Source: Pseudomonas sp. Marseille-Q3773
Lineage (GTDB): Bacteria > Pseudomonadota > Gammaproteobacteria > Pseudomonadales > Pseudomonadaceae
NCBI RefSeq assembly: GCF_916618955.1
Contig: NZ_OU745390.1
Coordinates: 4,092,001 to 4,156,000 of the forward strand
Length of the DNA: 64,000 nucleotides
Direction of reading: 5' to 3'
The notes under the pieces were generated by a model, which was not told the origin of the DNA, ran no database searches, and was given only the letters and a program-made list of their open reading frames with translations. Shown in pieces: positions 18,946 to 28,502 of the stretch; positions within the stretch are counted from its first letter, which is position 1, and each line of letters opens with the position of its first letter. A program made the translations under genes and the position numbers.

Positions 18946-19758
18946 TCAGCGTTGGCAACGCGGGCAGTACACGCTGGCCCGCTGCCCCAGCTTGACCTCG
19001 CGCAATTGCGTGCCGCACAGCTTGCACGGCTGCCCGCCCCGCCCATACACGAACAGTTCCTGCTGGAAGTACCCCGGCTGGCCATCGCCGCCGATGAAAT
19101 CGCGCAGGGTGGTGCCGCCCTGCTCGATTGCCGCCGCCAGCACCCGCTTGATCTCTATCGTCAGCTTCAGGTAACGCGCCCGTGAAATCCCGCCGGCCGC
19201 GCGGCGTGGGTCGATCCCGGCGGCGAACAGCGCCTCGGTGGCGTAGATATTGCCCACCCCCACCACCACTGCGTTGTCCATGATGAACGGCTTGACCGCC
19301 ATCGAACGCCCGCGGGACAACTGGAACAACCGCTCGCCGTCGAACAGGTCGGTCAGTGGCTCCGGCCCCAGGCGCAGCAGCAGTTCGTGGTTGAAAGGGT
19401 CCTGGCTCCACAGCATCGCGCCAAAGCGGCGCGGGTCGGTGTAGCGCAGCATCAGTCCCGACTCCAGTTCGATGTCGACGTGCTCGTGCTTGGCCGCCGG
19501 CAAACCCAGCTCGACCAGGCGCAGGTTGCCCGACATGCCCAGGTGGCTGATCAGCGTACCGACCTCGGCATTGATCAGCAGGTACTTGGCGCGCCGCTCG
19601 ACACTGACGATGCGCTGCCCTGACAGGCGCACGTCCAGGTCTTCGGGAACTGGCCAGCGCAGGCGCCGGTCACGCACCACCACCCGGCTGACGCGCTGGC
19701 CTACCAGGTGCGGCGCGATACCGCGCCGGGTGGTTTCTACTTCGGGTAATTCCGGCAT
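18946..19758 (-). CDS. mutM: formamidopyrimidine-DNA glycosylase
   Basis: MutM (Fpg) removes 8-oxoguanine and formamidopyrimidines and nicks the abasic site. The 270-residue product begins with the catalytic MPELPEVE and ends with the zinc finger CKLCGT...YCPRCQR, both intact. It lies 3 bp downstream of the HDOD gene on the same strand, so they are probably co-transcribed. Confidence 0.97.
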   Translation of the reverse strand: MPELPEVETTRRGIAPHLVGQRVSRVVVRDRRLRWPVPEDLDVRLSGQRIVSVERRAKYLLINAEVGTLISHLGMSGNLRLVELGLPAAKHEHVDIELESGLMLRYTDPRRFGAMLWSQDPFNHELLLRLGPEPLTDLFDGERLFQLSRGRSMAVKPFIMDNAVVVGVGNIYATEALFAAGIDPRRAAGGISRARYLKLTIEIKRVLAAAIEQGGTTLRDFIGGDGQPGYFQQELFVYGRGGQPCKLCGTQLREVKLGQRASVYCPRCQR

Positions 19759-19761
19759 GTG

Positions 19762-20634
19762 TCAGTGCCCGCCCAACTCGCGAATGTTCTGCTTGAGGTT
19801 TTCGAAATCGTATTCCGACAAGCCTATGTAATCGAGCACCAGCGGGCCGACCACCTGCCATTCATGGTCTAGCGACTGGTTGCCCAGTACCCGGTAGGAG
19901 GCACAGATGTGCTCGGCCATTTTCAGTACCGCCAGGAGGTTCTTCAGCTGGCTCTGGGTATTGCGCGAGCTTTCGTCGCGGAATACCGCCAGGGCATTGT
20001 GGTGGTTGGCGATGGCCGCGCTGAGGTGCTCGGGCAGGCGCCAGGACTTGGCGGTGAAATAGCCGACCACCGCATGGTTGGTGTTGAAGGCCCGGTTTTC
20101 TGTGTCGACGATCCGGGTTTCCCCGTCGGCTGTGGCATAGGCCTGCTCCAGCACCTCCATGTAGTCGGGGAAGCGCTTGAGCATCAGCGGCACGCCGCAG
20201 TCATGGAACAGGCCGAGGGTGTAGGCCTCGTCCGCTGGCTGGATGCCGGTGCGCTTGGCCAGGGTCAGGCAGGTCATCGCCACATCCTGGGCGGTGTCCC
20301 AGAAGCGGTTGAGGGTGACGATGGTCTCGTCGCTCATCTCGCCCTTGATCGACTGGGCGTTGATCAGGTTGATGATCGATCGGCTACCCAGCAGGTTCAC
20401 CGCGCGCTGGATCGAACCGATCTTGTTGGAAAGGCCGAAGTGCGGGGAATTGACCAGCTTGAGCAAGGCGCCCGAAAGCCCCGGGTCCTGGGCAATCAGC
20501 TTGGCGATGGTTTCCAGGTCGGGGTCTGGCATGTACTGCTCGAACTGCAGATCGACCATGATTTGCGGTTGCGGCGGGATGGTGATGCCTTGCAAGGCTT
20601 GCTGGATCTGTTCGGCGCTGAGTTCCTGGGACAT
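19762..20634 (-). CDS. HDOD domain protein
   Basis: The 290-residue protein is mainly an HDOD domain (recognisable at LLKLVNSPHFGLSNKIGSI and AVNLLGSRSIINLI), a relative of HD phosphohydrolases that lacks the metal-binding HD pair and acts as a signalling or scaffolding module. The start at 20634 (MSQELSAEQ) has the expected family length; the frame is open to 21108 but the extra residues do not look coding. It is co-directional with mutM, 3 bp apart, so it may be expressed with a DNA repair gene. Confidence 0.85.
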   Translation of the reverse strand: MSQELSAEQIQQALQGITIPPQPQIMVDLQFEQYMPDPDLETIAKLIAQDPGLSGALLKLVNSPHFGLSNKIGSIQRAVNLLGSRSIINLINAQSIKGEMSDETIVTLNRFWDTAQDVAMTCLTLAKRTGIQPADEAYTLGLFHDCGVPLMLKRFPDYMEVLEQAYATADGETRIVDTENRAFNTNHAVVGYFTAKSWRLPEHLSAAIANHHNALAVFRDESSRNTQSQLKNLLAVLKMAEHICASYRVLGNQSLDHEWQVVGPLVLDYIGLSEYDFENLKQNIRELGGH

Positions 20635-20769
20635 ACGTGCACACTCGTTCGGGACGAGCGATTCTAACCCCCTGCACCGGCAAGGGACCAACCATTGAAT
20701 CGTAACGCTGGAACTTTCCTTGGCCGCCGCGGGCCTCTTTTTTACATCCATCGAAAAGGAGCAAGGACC

Positions 20770-21309
20770 ATGAGTGCGGAACTGAACGGCAAGCGCGTAG
20801 CCTTTCTGGTCACCGACGGCTTCGAGCAGGTGGAGCTGACCGCCCCCCGCGAAGCGCTTGAACAGAGCGGCGCGGTGGTGGATATCCTCAGCGACAAGGA
20901 GGGCACGGTACGCGGTTGGAACCATGACCAGCCGGCGGATGAGTTCGCCGTGGATGCCACTTTCGAAGGTGCCCACCTGGACCTCTACGATGCCTTGGTG
21001 CTCCCTGGCGGCGTGCAAAACTCTGACACGATTCGGCTTATCCCCGCAGCGCAGAAACTGGTGAAAAGCCACGACTCGGCCGGCAAACCGCTGGCCGTGA
21101 TCTGCCACGGAGGCTGGTTGCTGGTGTCATGCGGGCTGGTCAAGGGCAAACGGATGACCAGCTACAAGACCCTGCAGGACGACATTCGCAACGCCGGCGG
21201 CGAGTGGGTGGATGAGGAGGTCGTGGTCGATGGCAAGCTGATCAGCAGCCGCCAGCCCGATGACATTCCGGCGTTCAACCAGCAGTTGATCAAGGCATTG
21301 GCAGCCTGA
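20770..21309 (+). CDS. PfpI/DJ-1 family protein (class I glutamine amidotransferase-like)
   Basis: This 179-residue single-domain protein has the DJ-1/PfpI fold landmarks: DGFEQVEL (conserved Glu) and the nucleophile elbow ICHGGW (Cys). Relatives are described as deglycases, chaperones or intracellular peptidases, and the exact activity here cannot be assigned. The start at 20770 follows AAGGAG. It is divergent from the HDOD gene. Confidence 0.87.
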   Translation: MSAELNGKRVAFLVTDGFEQVELTAPREALEQSGAVVDILSDKEGTVRGWNHDQPADEFAVDATFEGAHLDLYDALVLPGGVQNSDTIRLIPAAQKLVKSHDSAGKPLAVICHGGWLLVSCGLVKGKRMTSYKTLQDDIRNAGGEWVDEEVVVDGKLISSRQPDDIPAFNQQLIKALAA

Positions 21310-21316
21310 TGCCATG

Positions 21317-21354
21317 TCACGGATGACGCGACACAAGGCCGTTCCTACAACGGG
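21317..21354. repeat. second-type intergenic repeat, degenerate
   Basis: GACGCGACACAAGGCCGTTCCTAC resembles the reverse of the GTGTCGC-GGC-TGTAGG family but only one half is kept. It sits just upstream of the rlmI promoter. Confidence 0.35.
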
Positions 21355-21374
21355 CGCATGGCCGGGCAACGCGT

Positions 21375-21380
21375 TATAAT
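21375..21380 (+). promoter_or_regulatory. candidate -10 box for rlmI
   Basis: A perfect TATAAT 27 bases before the rlmI start codon, followed by a C/T-rich leader. No clear -35 is seen. Confidence 0.35.
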
Positions 21381-21406
21381 CCCGCTCTTTTTTCCGGAGC
21401 GACGTC

Positions 21407-22603
21407 ATGTCCCTGCCCAGCCTTCGCCTCAAAGCCAATGCCGACCGCCGCCTGCGCGCCGGCCACCTGTGGGTCTACAGCAACGAAGTCGATGTCAACG
21501 CGACTCCGTTGCAGGGCTTTCAGGCCGGCCAGCAGGCCGTTCTCGAGGCGGCCAACGGCAAGCCGCTGGGCATCGTTGCACTGAGCCCGAACAACCTGAT
21601 CTGCGCCCGCCTGCTGTCGCGCGATGCCAAGCTGCCGCTGGACAAGTCGCTGTTGGTACACCGCCTGAACGTGGCCCTGTCGCTGCGCCAGCGCCTGTTC
21701 GAGCAACCGTGCTACCGCCTGGTCTACGGCGATTCCGACCTGCTGCCAGGCCTGGTGGTAGACCGCTTCTTCGACATTCTCGTGGTGCAACTGGCCTCGG
21801 CCACCATGGAAGCACACAAGGACGACGTGATTGCGGCGCTGGTCCAGGTGCTCAAGCCCAGCGGCATCCTGTTCAAGAACGACTCCTCGGCGCGCGACGC
21901 CGAGGGCCTGCAGCGCTATGTCGAGACGGTCTATGGTGAAGTGCCGGATTGGGTGCCGCTGGAAGAGAACGGCGTCAGGTTCGAAGCCCCGGTGCGTGAC
22001 GGCCAGAAGACCGGCTGGTTCTACGACCACCGCATGAACCGCGCCCGCCTGGCACCGTACGTGAAAGGCAAGCGGGTGCTCGACCTGTTCAGCTATATCG
22101 GTGGCTGGGGCGTGCAGGCCGGTGCCTTCGGCGCCAGCGAAGTGTTCTGCGTCGATGCCTCGGGCTTTGCCCTGGATGGCGTGGAGCGCAACGCCGCGCT
22201 GAACGGCATCAGCGAGAAGCTGACCTGCATCGAAGGCGACGTGTTCGAGGCCCTGCGCGAACTCAAGGCCGCCGAAGAACGCTTCGACGTGATCATTGCC
22301 GACCCACCCGCGTTCATCAAGCGCAAGAAAGACCTGAAAAACGGCGAAGCAGCCTATCGCCGCCTGAACGAGCAGGCCATGCGCATGCTGACCAAGGACG
22401 GCATCCTGGTCAGCGCCTCGTGCTCGATGCACCTGCCTGAAGACGACCTGCACAACATCCTGCTCACCAGCGCCCGCCACCTCGACCGCAACCTGCAGTT
22501 GCTCGAGCGCGGCGGCCAGGGCCCGGACCACCCGGTGCACCCGGCCATCGCTGAAACCCGCTACATCAAGAGCATCACCTGCCGGTTATTGCCAAACAGC
22601 TAA
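21407..22603 (+). CDS. rlmI: 23S rRNA (cytosine-1962-C5) methyltransferase, RlmI type
   Basis: The 398-residue protein combines an N-terminal PUA RNA-binding domain (about 1-75; LRAGHLWVYSNEVD) with a Rossmann SAM-dependent methyltransferase domain: VLDLFSYIGGWGVQAG, IIADPPAFIK and the catalytic Cys in SASCSMHL. This arrangement is diagnostic of RlmI/YccW, which methylates C1962 of 23S rRNA. It ends in a strong terminator hairpin shared with the convergent MgtE-like gene. Confidence 0.9.
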   Translation: MSLPSLRLKANADRRLRAGHLWVYSNEVDVNATPLQGFQAGQQAVLEAANGKPLGIVALSPNNLICARLLSRDAKLPLDKSLLVHRLNVALSLRQRLFEQPCYRLVYGDSDLLPGLVVDRFFDILVVQLASATMEAHKDDVIAALVQVLKPSGILFKNDSSARDAEGLQRYVETVYGEVPDWVPLEENGVRFEAPVRDGQKTGWFYDHRMNRARLAPYVKGKRVLDLFSYIGGWGVQAGAFGASEVFCVDASGFALDGVERNAALNGISEKLTCIEGDVFEALRELKAAEERFDVIIADPPAFIKRKKDLKNGEAAYRRLNEQAMRMLTKDGILVSASCSMHLPEDDLHNILLTSARHLDRNLQLLERGGQGPDHPVHPAIAETRYIKSITCRLLPNS

Positions 22604-22612
22604 GCGCTGGCG

Positions 22613-22636
22613 ACCGGGGGCTTTCGTGCCCCCGGT
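22613..22636. terminator. bidirectional terminator between rlmI and the mgtE-like gene
   Basis: A perfect 9-bp stem ACCGGGGGC / GCCCCCGGT with a 6-base loop, 10 bases after the rlmI stop and 6 bases from the convergent stop. Confidence 0.65.
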
Positions 22637-22641
22637 TCGCT

Positions 22642-23298
22642 TCAGATGCCCAATACCTGCGTCGCAATTCCGAAGTACACCAGCACGCCTGCGGCATCGG
22701 CAATCGATGTGATCAACGGACCACTGGCCGTGGCCGGGTCCAGCTTGAAGCGGCTGAGCAGGAACGGCAGGCTCATGCCGATCAGGCTGCCGACCAGCAC
22801 GATCACCACCATGCTGCTGGCAACGATCAGGGCAATCTGCGGCCCCCCGCGTAGTACCCCCAAGGACGCTACGGCCACTGCCATGGTGCATCCCAGCAGC
22901 AGCGCCACCGCGAATTCCCGCCCCAGCATGCGCCACCAGTCACGCATGACCACTTCACCCGTGGCCAGGCCCCTCACCATCAATGTTGCAGACTGGGCGC
23001 CGGCATTACCGCCGCTGTCCACCAGCAGCGGCAGAAAGAACACCAGGGCGATGTGGGCGGCGATGGTTTCCTCGAAGGCAGCGATACCCGCCCCGGAAAA
23101 GAGGTTGCCGAACACCAGCAGAACCAGCCAGAACACGCGTTTGCGGTAAAGCAGACCAAGGGTTGCGTGACGCAGATTGCCTATATGACTGGTGATCGAG
23201 GCGCCCTTGTGGAAATCTTCGGTCGCCTCACGCCGTTGTGCCTCCAGGTCTGCCTGGATGTTCGGGCCGGAGGTGTTTTTAACGAGCGATTGTTGCAT
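22642..23298 (-). CDS. MgtE-type divalent cation transporter, membrane domain only
   Basis: The 218-residue protein aligns by pattern with only the C-terminal membrane half of MgtE magnesium channels: about five membrane helices, the signature DSGGNAGAQSATLMVRGLATGE and the pore-side Asp in SIADAAGVL. Full MgtE is about 450 residues with an N-domain and paired CBS domains that close the pore when magnesium is high; here both are missing, replaced by a 40-residue polar start. No remnant of them is encoded upstream. Expression may instead be set by the long structured leader. Confidence 0.85.
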   Translation of the reverse strand: MQQSLVKNTSGPNIQADLEAQRREATEDFHKGASITSHIGNLRHATLGLLYRKRVFWLVLLVFGNLFSGAGIAAFEETIAAHIALVFFLPLLVDSGGNAGAQSATLMVRGLATGEVVMRDWWRMLGREFAVALLLGCTMAVAVASLGVLRGGPQIALIVASSMVVIVLVGSLIGMSLPFLLSRFKLDPATASGPLITSIADAAGVLVYFGIATQVLGI

Positions 23299-23463
23299 GA
23301 GTGTCTCCAGGCGCCGACCCAGGCGCCCACAGACCTCAGCCCCGTGGACTCAAGCCTTCGGCAGCCCTGGCGACGGCGCGCTCAGTGCCAGATTTCAGGT
23401 TCGTGTGGAACCGGTAACTGGGAAGGTCCATTGAGTGTTTTCTCGCAAAGCCGCACATGCGGC
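23299..23463 (-). promoter_or_regulatory. long structured 5' leader of the mgtE-like gene, possible RNA regulator
   Basis: About 165 nt separate the predicted transcription start from the start codon. The leader RNA contains GGTTC-CACAC-GAACC (a 5-bp stem) and, close to the gene, two GGCGCC blocks six bases apart that can pair as a hairpin just before the ribosome site. I could not match it to the M-box or another riboswitch class I know. A cation-sensing role is a guess from the gene it precedes. Confidence 0.35.
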
Positions 23464-23469
23464 GCCGGG

Positions 23470-23498
23470 ATAATAGAAGCTCAGGGACTGCTGGTCAG
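23470..23498 (-). promoter_or_regulatory. candidate sigma-70 promoter of the mgtE-like gene
   Basis: On the minus strand CTGACC (23498-23493) and TATTAT (23475-23470) are 17 bases apart, a reasonable sigma-70 pair. It would start a leader of about 165 nt. Confidence 0.4.
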
Positions 23499-23767
23499 CC
23501 CCATCAGCAGCGATTCAGAAAGGCCCTACAAGCAACCGACCAACACACCGCCCGGCCACATCGCCATTCCCTCACCGCCTCAGCGGTGTAGAATCGGCCT
23601 ATTCATCGCCAGTCATCCCCGGCGGGTTTATGAGCTCTGGCCAGGCACGCGGCGATCCCGCGCAGTCCTCGGCCCCATCCGTGCCAGTGGCAACCGGCCT
23701 GCGGTACAAAGGACAAGAGAAGCTCACTCCCCTTTCTGTGACCTGATTAAGCCGCCAGGAGTGTTTC
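23499..23767 (+). other. upstream region of ilvD with a 38-codon open frame
   Basis: With the mgtE-like leader this makes a 469-bp gap without an established gene. It holds a possible -10 (TAGAAT, 23589-23594) and an open frame of 38 codons at 23630-23746 (MSSGQARGDPAQ...) ending 21 bp before ilvD. The frame has no strong ribosome site and no run of Ile, Leu or Val codons, so it does not look like a classical attenuator peptide. Whether it is translated is unknown. Confidence 0.3.
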
Positions 23768-25609
23768 ATGCCTGATTACCGTTCAAAGACGTCCACCCAA
23801 GGCCGCAACATGGCCGGCGCCCGTGCCCTGTGGCGCGCCACCGGGATGAAGGACGAAGACTTCAAGAAACCGATCATCGCCATCGCCAACTCGTTCACCC
23901 AGTTCGTCCCAGGCCACGTGCACCTGAAGGACCTGGGCCAGCTGGTCGCCCGCGAAATCGAACGCGCCGGTGGCGTGGCCAAGGAATTCAACACCATTGC
24001 GGTCGATGACGGCATCGCCATGGGCCACGACGGCATGCTGTACTCGCTGCCAAGCCGCGAGATCATCGCCGACGCCGTGGAATACATGGTCAACGCCCAC
24101 TGCGCCGACGCCATCGTGTGCATCTCCAACTGCGACAAGATCACCCCCGGCATGCTGATGGCCGCACTGCGCCTGAACATCCCGGTGATCTTCGTGTCCG
24201 GCGGCCCGATGGAAGCCGGCAAGACCAAGCTGGCCAGCCATGGCCTGGACCTGGTGGATGCCATGGTCATCGCTGCCGACTCTTCGGCGTCCGACGAAAA
24301 GGTAGCCGAATACGAGCGTAGCGCCTGCCCGACCTGCGGCTCGTGCTCCGGCATGTTCACCGCCAACTCGATGAACTGCCTGACCGAAGCCCTGGGCCTG
24401 GCCCTGCCGGGCAACGGCTCGACCCTGGCCACCCACGCCGACCGCGAACAACTGTTCCTCACTGCCGGCCGCACCATCGTCGAGCTGTGCAAGCGTTACT
24501 ACGGCGACAACGACGAGTCGGTACTGCCGCGCAACATTGCCAATTTCAAGGCGTTCGAGAACGCCATGATGCTCGACATCGCCATGGGCGGCTCGACCAA
24601 CACCATCCTGCACCTGCTGGCCGCAGCCCAGGAAGCCGAGGTGGCATTCGACCTGCGCGACATCGACCGCCTGTCGCGCAAAGTGCCGCAGCTGTGCAAG
24701 GTGGCGCCGAACATCCAGAAGTACCACATGGAAGATGTGCACCGCGCCGGCGGCATCTTCAGCATCCTCGGCTCGCTGGCCCGTGGCGGCCTGCTGCACA
24801 CCGACCTGCCGACCGTGCACAGCCGCAGCATGGAAGAAGCCATCGCCAAGTGGGACATTACCCAGACCGATGACGAAGCCGTGCACACCTTCTTCAAGGC
24901 AGGCCCTGCCGGCATCCCGACCCAGACCGCATTCAGCCAGTCGACCCGTTGGCCGAGCCTGGACCTGGACCGCGCCGAAGGCTGCATCCGCAGCGTCGAG
25001 CACGCCTATTCGCAGGAGGGCGGCCTGGCCGTGCTGTACGGCAACATCGCGCTGGATGGCTGCGTGGTGAAAACCGCCGGTGTCGACGAATCGATCCTGG
25101 TGTTCGAAGGCACGGCGAAGATCTTCGAGAGCCAGGACAGCGCCGTGCGCGGCATCCTCGCCGACGAAGTGAAGGCCGGCGACATCGTGATCATCCGCTA
25201 CGAAGGCCCGAAAGGCGGCCCGGGCATGCAAGAGATGCTGTACCCGACCTCGTACCTGAAGTCCAAAGGCCTGGGCAAGGCCTGCGCCCTGCTCACAGAC
25301 GGCCGCTTCTCGGGCGGTACCTCGGGCCTGTCGATCGGCCACGCCTCGCCGGAAGCCGCGGCTGGCGGTGCCATCGGCCTGGTGCGCGACGGCGACAAGG
25401 TACTGATCGACATCCCCAACCGTTCGATCAACCTGCAAGTCAGCGACGAAGAACTGGCCCAACGCCGCGTCGAGCAGGACAAGAAGGGCTGGAAGCCAGC
25501 CGAAGTGCGCCCGCGCAAGGTGACCACTGCGCTGAAGGCCTATGCCCTGCTGGCGACCAGTGCCGACAAGGGTGCTGTGCGTAACAAGGCGATGCTGGAA
25601 GGGCTTTGA
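23768..25609 (+). CDS. ilvD: dihydroxy-acid dehydratase
   Basis: IlvD dehydrates 2,3-dihydroxy-isovalerate and 2,3-dihydroxy-3-methylvalerate, the third common step of valine and isoleucine synthesis. The 613-residue product is the long form, with iron-sulfur ligands in NCDKITPGM and [17 protein letters not shown] and the [19 protein letters not shown] active-site region near the C-terminus. A strong rho-independent terminator follows. Ribosome site CAGGAG precedes the ATG. Confidence 0.97.
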   Translation: MPDYRSKTSTQGRNMAGARALWRATGMKDEDFKKPIIAIANSFTQFVPGHVHLKDLGQLVAREIERAGGVAKEFNTIAVDDGIAMGHDGMLYSLPSREIIADAVEYMVNAHCADAIVCISNCDKITPGMLMAALRLNIPVIFVSGGPMEAGKTKLASHGLDLVDAMVIAADSSASDEKVAEYERSACPTCGSCSGMFTANSMNCLTEALGLALPGNGSTLATHADREQLFLTAGRTIVELCKRYYGDNDESVLPRNIANFKAFENAMMLDIAMGGSTNTILHLLAAAQEAEVAFDLRDIDRLSRKVPQLCKVAPNIQKYHMEDVHRAGGIFSILGSLARGGLLHTDLPTVHSRSMEEAIAKWDITQTDDEAVHTFFKAGPAGIPTQTAFSQSTRWPSLDLDRAEGCIRSVEHAYSQEGGLAVLYGNIALDGCVVKTAGVDESILVFEGTAKIFESQDSAVRGILADEVKAGDIVIIRYEGPKGGPGMQEMLYPTSYLKSKGLGKACALLTDGRFSGGTSGLSIGHASPEAAAGGAIGLVRDGDKVLIDIPNRSINLQVSDEELAQRRVEQDKKGWKPAEVRPRKVTTALKAYALLATSADKGAVRNKAMLEGL

Positions 25610-25620
25610 GGCCTGACAGA

Positions 25621-25653
25621 AAAAAACCGGCGCCCTGAGCGCCGGTTTTTTTT
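25621..25653 (+). terminator. rho-independent terminator of ilvD
   Basis: An 8-bp stem ACCGGCGC / GCGCCGGT with a 5-base loop (CCTGA) followed by eight T. It starts 12 bases past the ilvD stop; an A-run on the left makes it usable from the other strand too. Confidence 0.85.
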
Positions 25654-25663
25654 ATGCCTGTAA

Positions 25664-25759
25664 CGGCCTTTTCGCGGGTAAACCCGCTCCCACAGATACA
25701 GCGCCTGGCTCAAAGGCTGCGGGGGCCTTGTGGGAGCGGGTTTACCCGCGAAGAGGCCA
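25664..25759. repeat. paired REP element 1 (inverted)
   Basis: Two copies of the P. putida REP core (CGCGGGTAAACCCGCTCCCA) face each other across about 30 bp, one on each strand, between the ilvD terminator and the stop of the phosphatase gene. Confidence 0.9.
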
Positions 25760-25777
25760 GCACAGGCACCACATGGC

Positions 25778-26833
25778 TTACTGAATCTGCTCCGGCGTCA
25801 CGATCACCCAGTTCTTGTCCGCCGTCACCGGCAAGCCTTCCTTGGCCTGCGCCGCCGCATTCCTGGCAATCATCCCGTTGATCTGGTCCATGTACTTGGC
25901 CTTGCGGTTGATCCACAGGTGAATGCCGCCCTTGCCCACGTCCACGCCATGGAACTGCATGTAGCCGTCACTGGTTGGGGTATCACCGCCCACCAGTACC
26001 GGCTTCTTCCACTCGTCGATATAGGTCAGGATGGCTGCGTGCTTGCCGGCCATCCAGGTGGCCGGGGTCCACAGGTATGGGGTCAGCTCCAGCCCGACGT
26101 TGGCCTTGGCATCGTAGTGCCCGGCGGTGATCTGCTTGCGCGCGGTGGTCAGCTGGCCATTGGCACGGTCCTTCAGCAACAGGCTCACACCAATCACGTT
26201 CTCAGGCTTCACGTTGTAGCCATATTTGGGATCGGACGCGACCATACGCACCAGCTCCTCCGAGGCGGCAGAAATCACGTAGACCTCGATACCGTTCTCC
26301 ATCAGCTTGTTGTACAGCTCCGTCTGGCCCTTGAAGACTTTGGGCGGCTGCACTTCGATGGCCTTGACCTGGTCGCCTTCGTAGTAAGTGCTGGGGATCG
26401 GCTTGCCGGAGGCCATCATCTCATCCACCTGCACCTTCAGCTCCTGCAGGGTGAAGCCCGAGAACACCTGGGCTACCCACGGGTAGCAGACCATGTCGTC
26501 GACTTCGCACAGCCGGTAGTAATAGCTGAACAGGCTTTCCTTGTGGTCGGCCGTGTCCTTGAAGGGCATCAGCTTCAACGAAGGGTCGAGCTTGTCGCGG
26601 CTCAGCAGCCCCTTGTTTTCCATGAATGGCAGCAAGGCCTCTTCAAGGTCGTAGCGGTAGCTGGTGTTATCCATGTCGAACACCGCGTAGTTGCCCTTGT
26701 TGGCATTGGCGGCGATCAGGGTATCGAGTTGCTTGGCAGCCTCGACCGGCCAGTGTTTGAGCTCGGTGGCGAAGGTTTCGATACTGAACAGCAGGGACAA
26801 GGCGGCAGCGACAGCTTTCGGAGCAGATTTCAT
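25778..26833 (-). CDS. pchP: phosphorylcholine phosphatase PchP-like, HAD superfamily
   Basis: The 351-residue secreted HAD phosphatase has a signal peptide (about residues 1-23), motif I DMDNT (53-57; nucleophile Asp), motif II ISAAS and motif [12 protein letters not shown]. These match the Pseudomonas phosphorylcholine phosphatase, which releases choline from phosphorylcholine in the periplasm. Many genomes annotate it only as acid phosphatase. No choline genes lie nearby. A CAGGAG ribosome site precedes the start. Confidence 0.82.
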   Translation of the reverse strand: MKSAPKAVAAALSLLFSIETFATELKHWPVEAAKQLDTLIAANANKGNYAVFDMDNTSYRYDLEEALLPFMENKGLLSRDKLDPSLKLMPFKDTADHKESLFSYYYRLCEVDDMVCYPWVAQVFSGFTLQELKVQVDEMMASGKPIPSTYYEGDQVKAIEVQPPKVFKGQTELYNKLMENGIEVYVISAASEELVRMVASDPKYGYNVKPENVIGVSLLLKDRANGQLTTARKQITAGHYDAKANVGLELTPYLWTPATWMAGKHAAILTYIDEWKKPVLVGGDTPTSDGYMQFHGVDVGKGGIHLWINRKAKYMDQINGMIARNAAAQAKEGLPVTADKNWVIVTPEQIQ

Positions 26834-26966
26834 GTACGAATCTCCTGAAATGACCCCGAAACGCTAGTGCAACAACCGCCGTCGACGGGCGTTCATAACG
26901 ACCCTCATGCAGCTGCAAACGCCGCGTTCATTGCAATGCGCGACACAGCGTTATTCCATAAACGAC

Positions 26967-26989
26967 TATACACATTCCATATGTGTATA
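26967..26989. promoter_or_regulatory. perfect 23-bp inverted repeat, candidate operator for tcyP
   Basis: Half-sites TATACACAT and ATGTGTATA match perfectly around a TCCAT centre, 88 bases before the tcyP start. The right half runs into TATAAA, a possible -10, so a bound repressor would block the promoter. The region is AT-rich compared with its surroundings. The regulator is unknown and not encoded next to it. Confidence 0.5.
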
Positions 26990-27077
26990 AATTCGTTTGT
27001 TTTCAGGCTGTTAGCATTTCCGTTCGCAATCGCTCACGGGGGCGATGCCTTTTTTGTTTTTTCCCGCGGGAGCTTAA

Positions 27078-28469
27078 ATGACCCTGCCGCTGTCCCTTAA
27101 TCTGCTGGCTTTCCTCGCCCTGTTGCGGGGCCTGGCGCAACCCCGCCGCACCGACTGGAGCCTGGCCCGGAAGGTATTGCTGGGCCTGGTGCTGGGTGTG
27201 GTCTTCGGGCTGGCCCTGCACACGCTGTATGGCGCAGGCCACCCGGTGCTCAAGGCCACCATCGGCTGGCTCGACCTGGTCGGCAACGGCTATGTAGGCC
27301 TGTTGCAGATGATCGTCATGCCGCTGATCTTCGCCTCGATCCTCAGCGCCGTGGCGCGCCTGCACAATGCCTCGTCGCTGGGCCGCATCAGCGTGCTCAG
27401 CATCGGCACCTTGCTGCTGACCACCGCCATCGCCGCATTGATCGGCATCGTCCTGACCAACCTGTTCGGCCTCAGCGCCGAGGGCCTGGTGGCTGGCGCC
27501 CAGGAAAGCGCACGCATGCAGGTCATCCACAGCGACTATGCCGGCAAGGTCGCCGACCTCAACATCCCACAGCTGCTGCTGTCGTTCATTCCCAGCAACC
27601 CGGTGGCTGACCTGGCGCGGGCGAAACCGACCTCGATCATCAGCGTGGTGATCTTTGCCGTATTCCTCGGCCTGGCCGCGTTGCAGCTGATCAAGGACGA
27701 GGCCGAGAAAGGCCAGCGCGTGCTGTTGGCCGTCGACACCCTGCAGGCCTGGGTAATGCGCCTGGTGCGGGTGGTGATGAAGCTGACCCCGTATGGCGTG
27801 CTGGCGCTGATGGCCAAGGTGGTGGCCAGCTCGAACATGCAGGACATCCTCAAGCTGGGCAGCTTCGTGGTGGTGTCGTACCTGGGCCTGGGGCTGATGT
27901 TCGTGGTGCACGGCGTTATCCTCGCCGTCACCGGGGTGAACCCGCTGCGCTTCCTGCGCAAGGTGTGGCCGGTGTTGACCTTCGCCTTCACCAGCCGCTC
28001 CAGCGCCGCCAGCATTCCGCTGAACATCGAAGCGCAGACCCGCCGCCTGGGCGTGCCGCAGTCGATTGCCAGCTTCAGCGCCTCGTTCGGCACCACCATC
28101 GGCCAGAACGGCTGCGCCGGCCTCTACCCTGCCATGTTGGCGGTGATGGTGGCGCCTGCGGTGGGCATCGATACCTTCGACCCGCTGTGGATCGCCACCC
28201 TGGTGGCTATCGTTACCCTGAGTTCGGCAGGCGTTGCCGGTGTAGGTGGTGGCGCGACGTTCGCCGCATTGATCGTGCTTCCGGCCATGGGCTTGCCGGT
28301 GGAGTTGGTGGCGTTGCTGATTTCGGTAGAGCCGCTGATCGACATGGGCCGGACGGCGTTGAACGTGAATGGCTCGATGACCGCGGGGGTGGTGACCAGC
28401 CAGCTGTTGAAAGAGACCGACAAGCAAGTGCTGGCTGGCGATGAACATGCCGAGCTGAGCCACACCTGA
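27078..28469 (+). CDS. tcyP: L-cystine/sodium symporter, TcyP (YdjN) type
   Basis: A 463-residue dicarboxylate/amino acid:cation symporter. Its length and opening ([26 protein letters not shown], then [24 protein letters not shown], given in two parts) are very close to E. coli YdjN/TcyP as I remember it, a cystine importer. The hairpin region with [26 protein letters not shown] and VNGSMTAGV marks the substrate site of this family. It takes up cystine as a sulfur source. It sits alone, downstream of a palindromic operator and upstream of a terminator shared with folA. Confidence 0.85.
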   Translation: MTLPLSLNLLAFLALLRGLAQPRRTDWSLARKVLLGLVLGVVFGLALHTLYGAGHPVLKATIGWLDLVGNGYVGLLQMIVMPLIFASILSAVARLHNASSLGRISVLSIGTLLLTTAIAALIGIVLTNLFGLSAEGLVAGAQESARMQVIHSDYAGKVADLNIPQLLLSFIPSNPVADLARAKPTSIISVVIFAVFLGLAALQLIKDEAEKGQRVLLAVDTLQAWVMRLVRVVMKLTPYGVLALMAKVVASSNMQDILKLGSFVVVSYLGLGLMFVVHGVILAVTGVNPLRFLRKVWPVLTFAFTSRSSAASIPLNIEAQTRRLGVPQSIASFSASFGTTIGQNGCAGLYPAMLAVMVAPAVGIDTFDPLWIATLVAIVTLSSAGVAGVGGGATFAALIVLPAMGLPVELVALLISVEPLIDMGRTALNVNGSMTAGVVTSQLLKETDKQVLAGDEHAELSHT

Positions 28470-28478
28470 CGGATTGCC

Positions 28479-28497
28479 GGGGCTGCTTTGCAGCCCC
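28479..28497. terminator. bidirectional terminator between tcyP and folA
   Basis: An 8-bp stem GGGGCTGC / GCAGCCCC with a 3-base loop between two convergent stops. Confidence 0.6.
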
Positions 28498-28502
28498 AGA
28501 TC

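Noticed and set aside
22642..23298. The mgtE-like gene as a pseudogene fragment of a full MgtE
   Set aside because: It has its own start, ribosome context and promoter, an intact membrane domain, and no remnant of N or CBS domains upstream; a stand-alone short form fits better.
23299..23463. M-box, cobalamin or yybP-ykoY riboswitch upstream of the mgtE-like gene
   Set aside because: I compared remembered consensus blocks and found no match, so only a generic structured leader is claimed.
23630..23746. Leader peptide attenuator for ilvD
   Set aside because: No run of Ile, Leu or Val codons and no terminator/anti-terminator pair is evident, so a classical attenuator is not supported.
25664..25759. 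Treating the REP pair after ilvD as a second terminator
   Set aside because: The ilvD terminator at 25621-25653 has a proper U-run; the REP pair is a genome-wide repeat and is listed as such.
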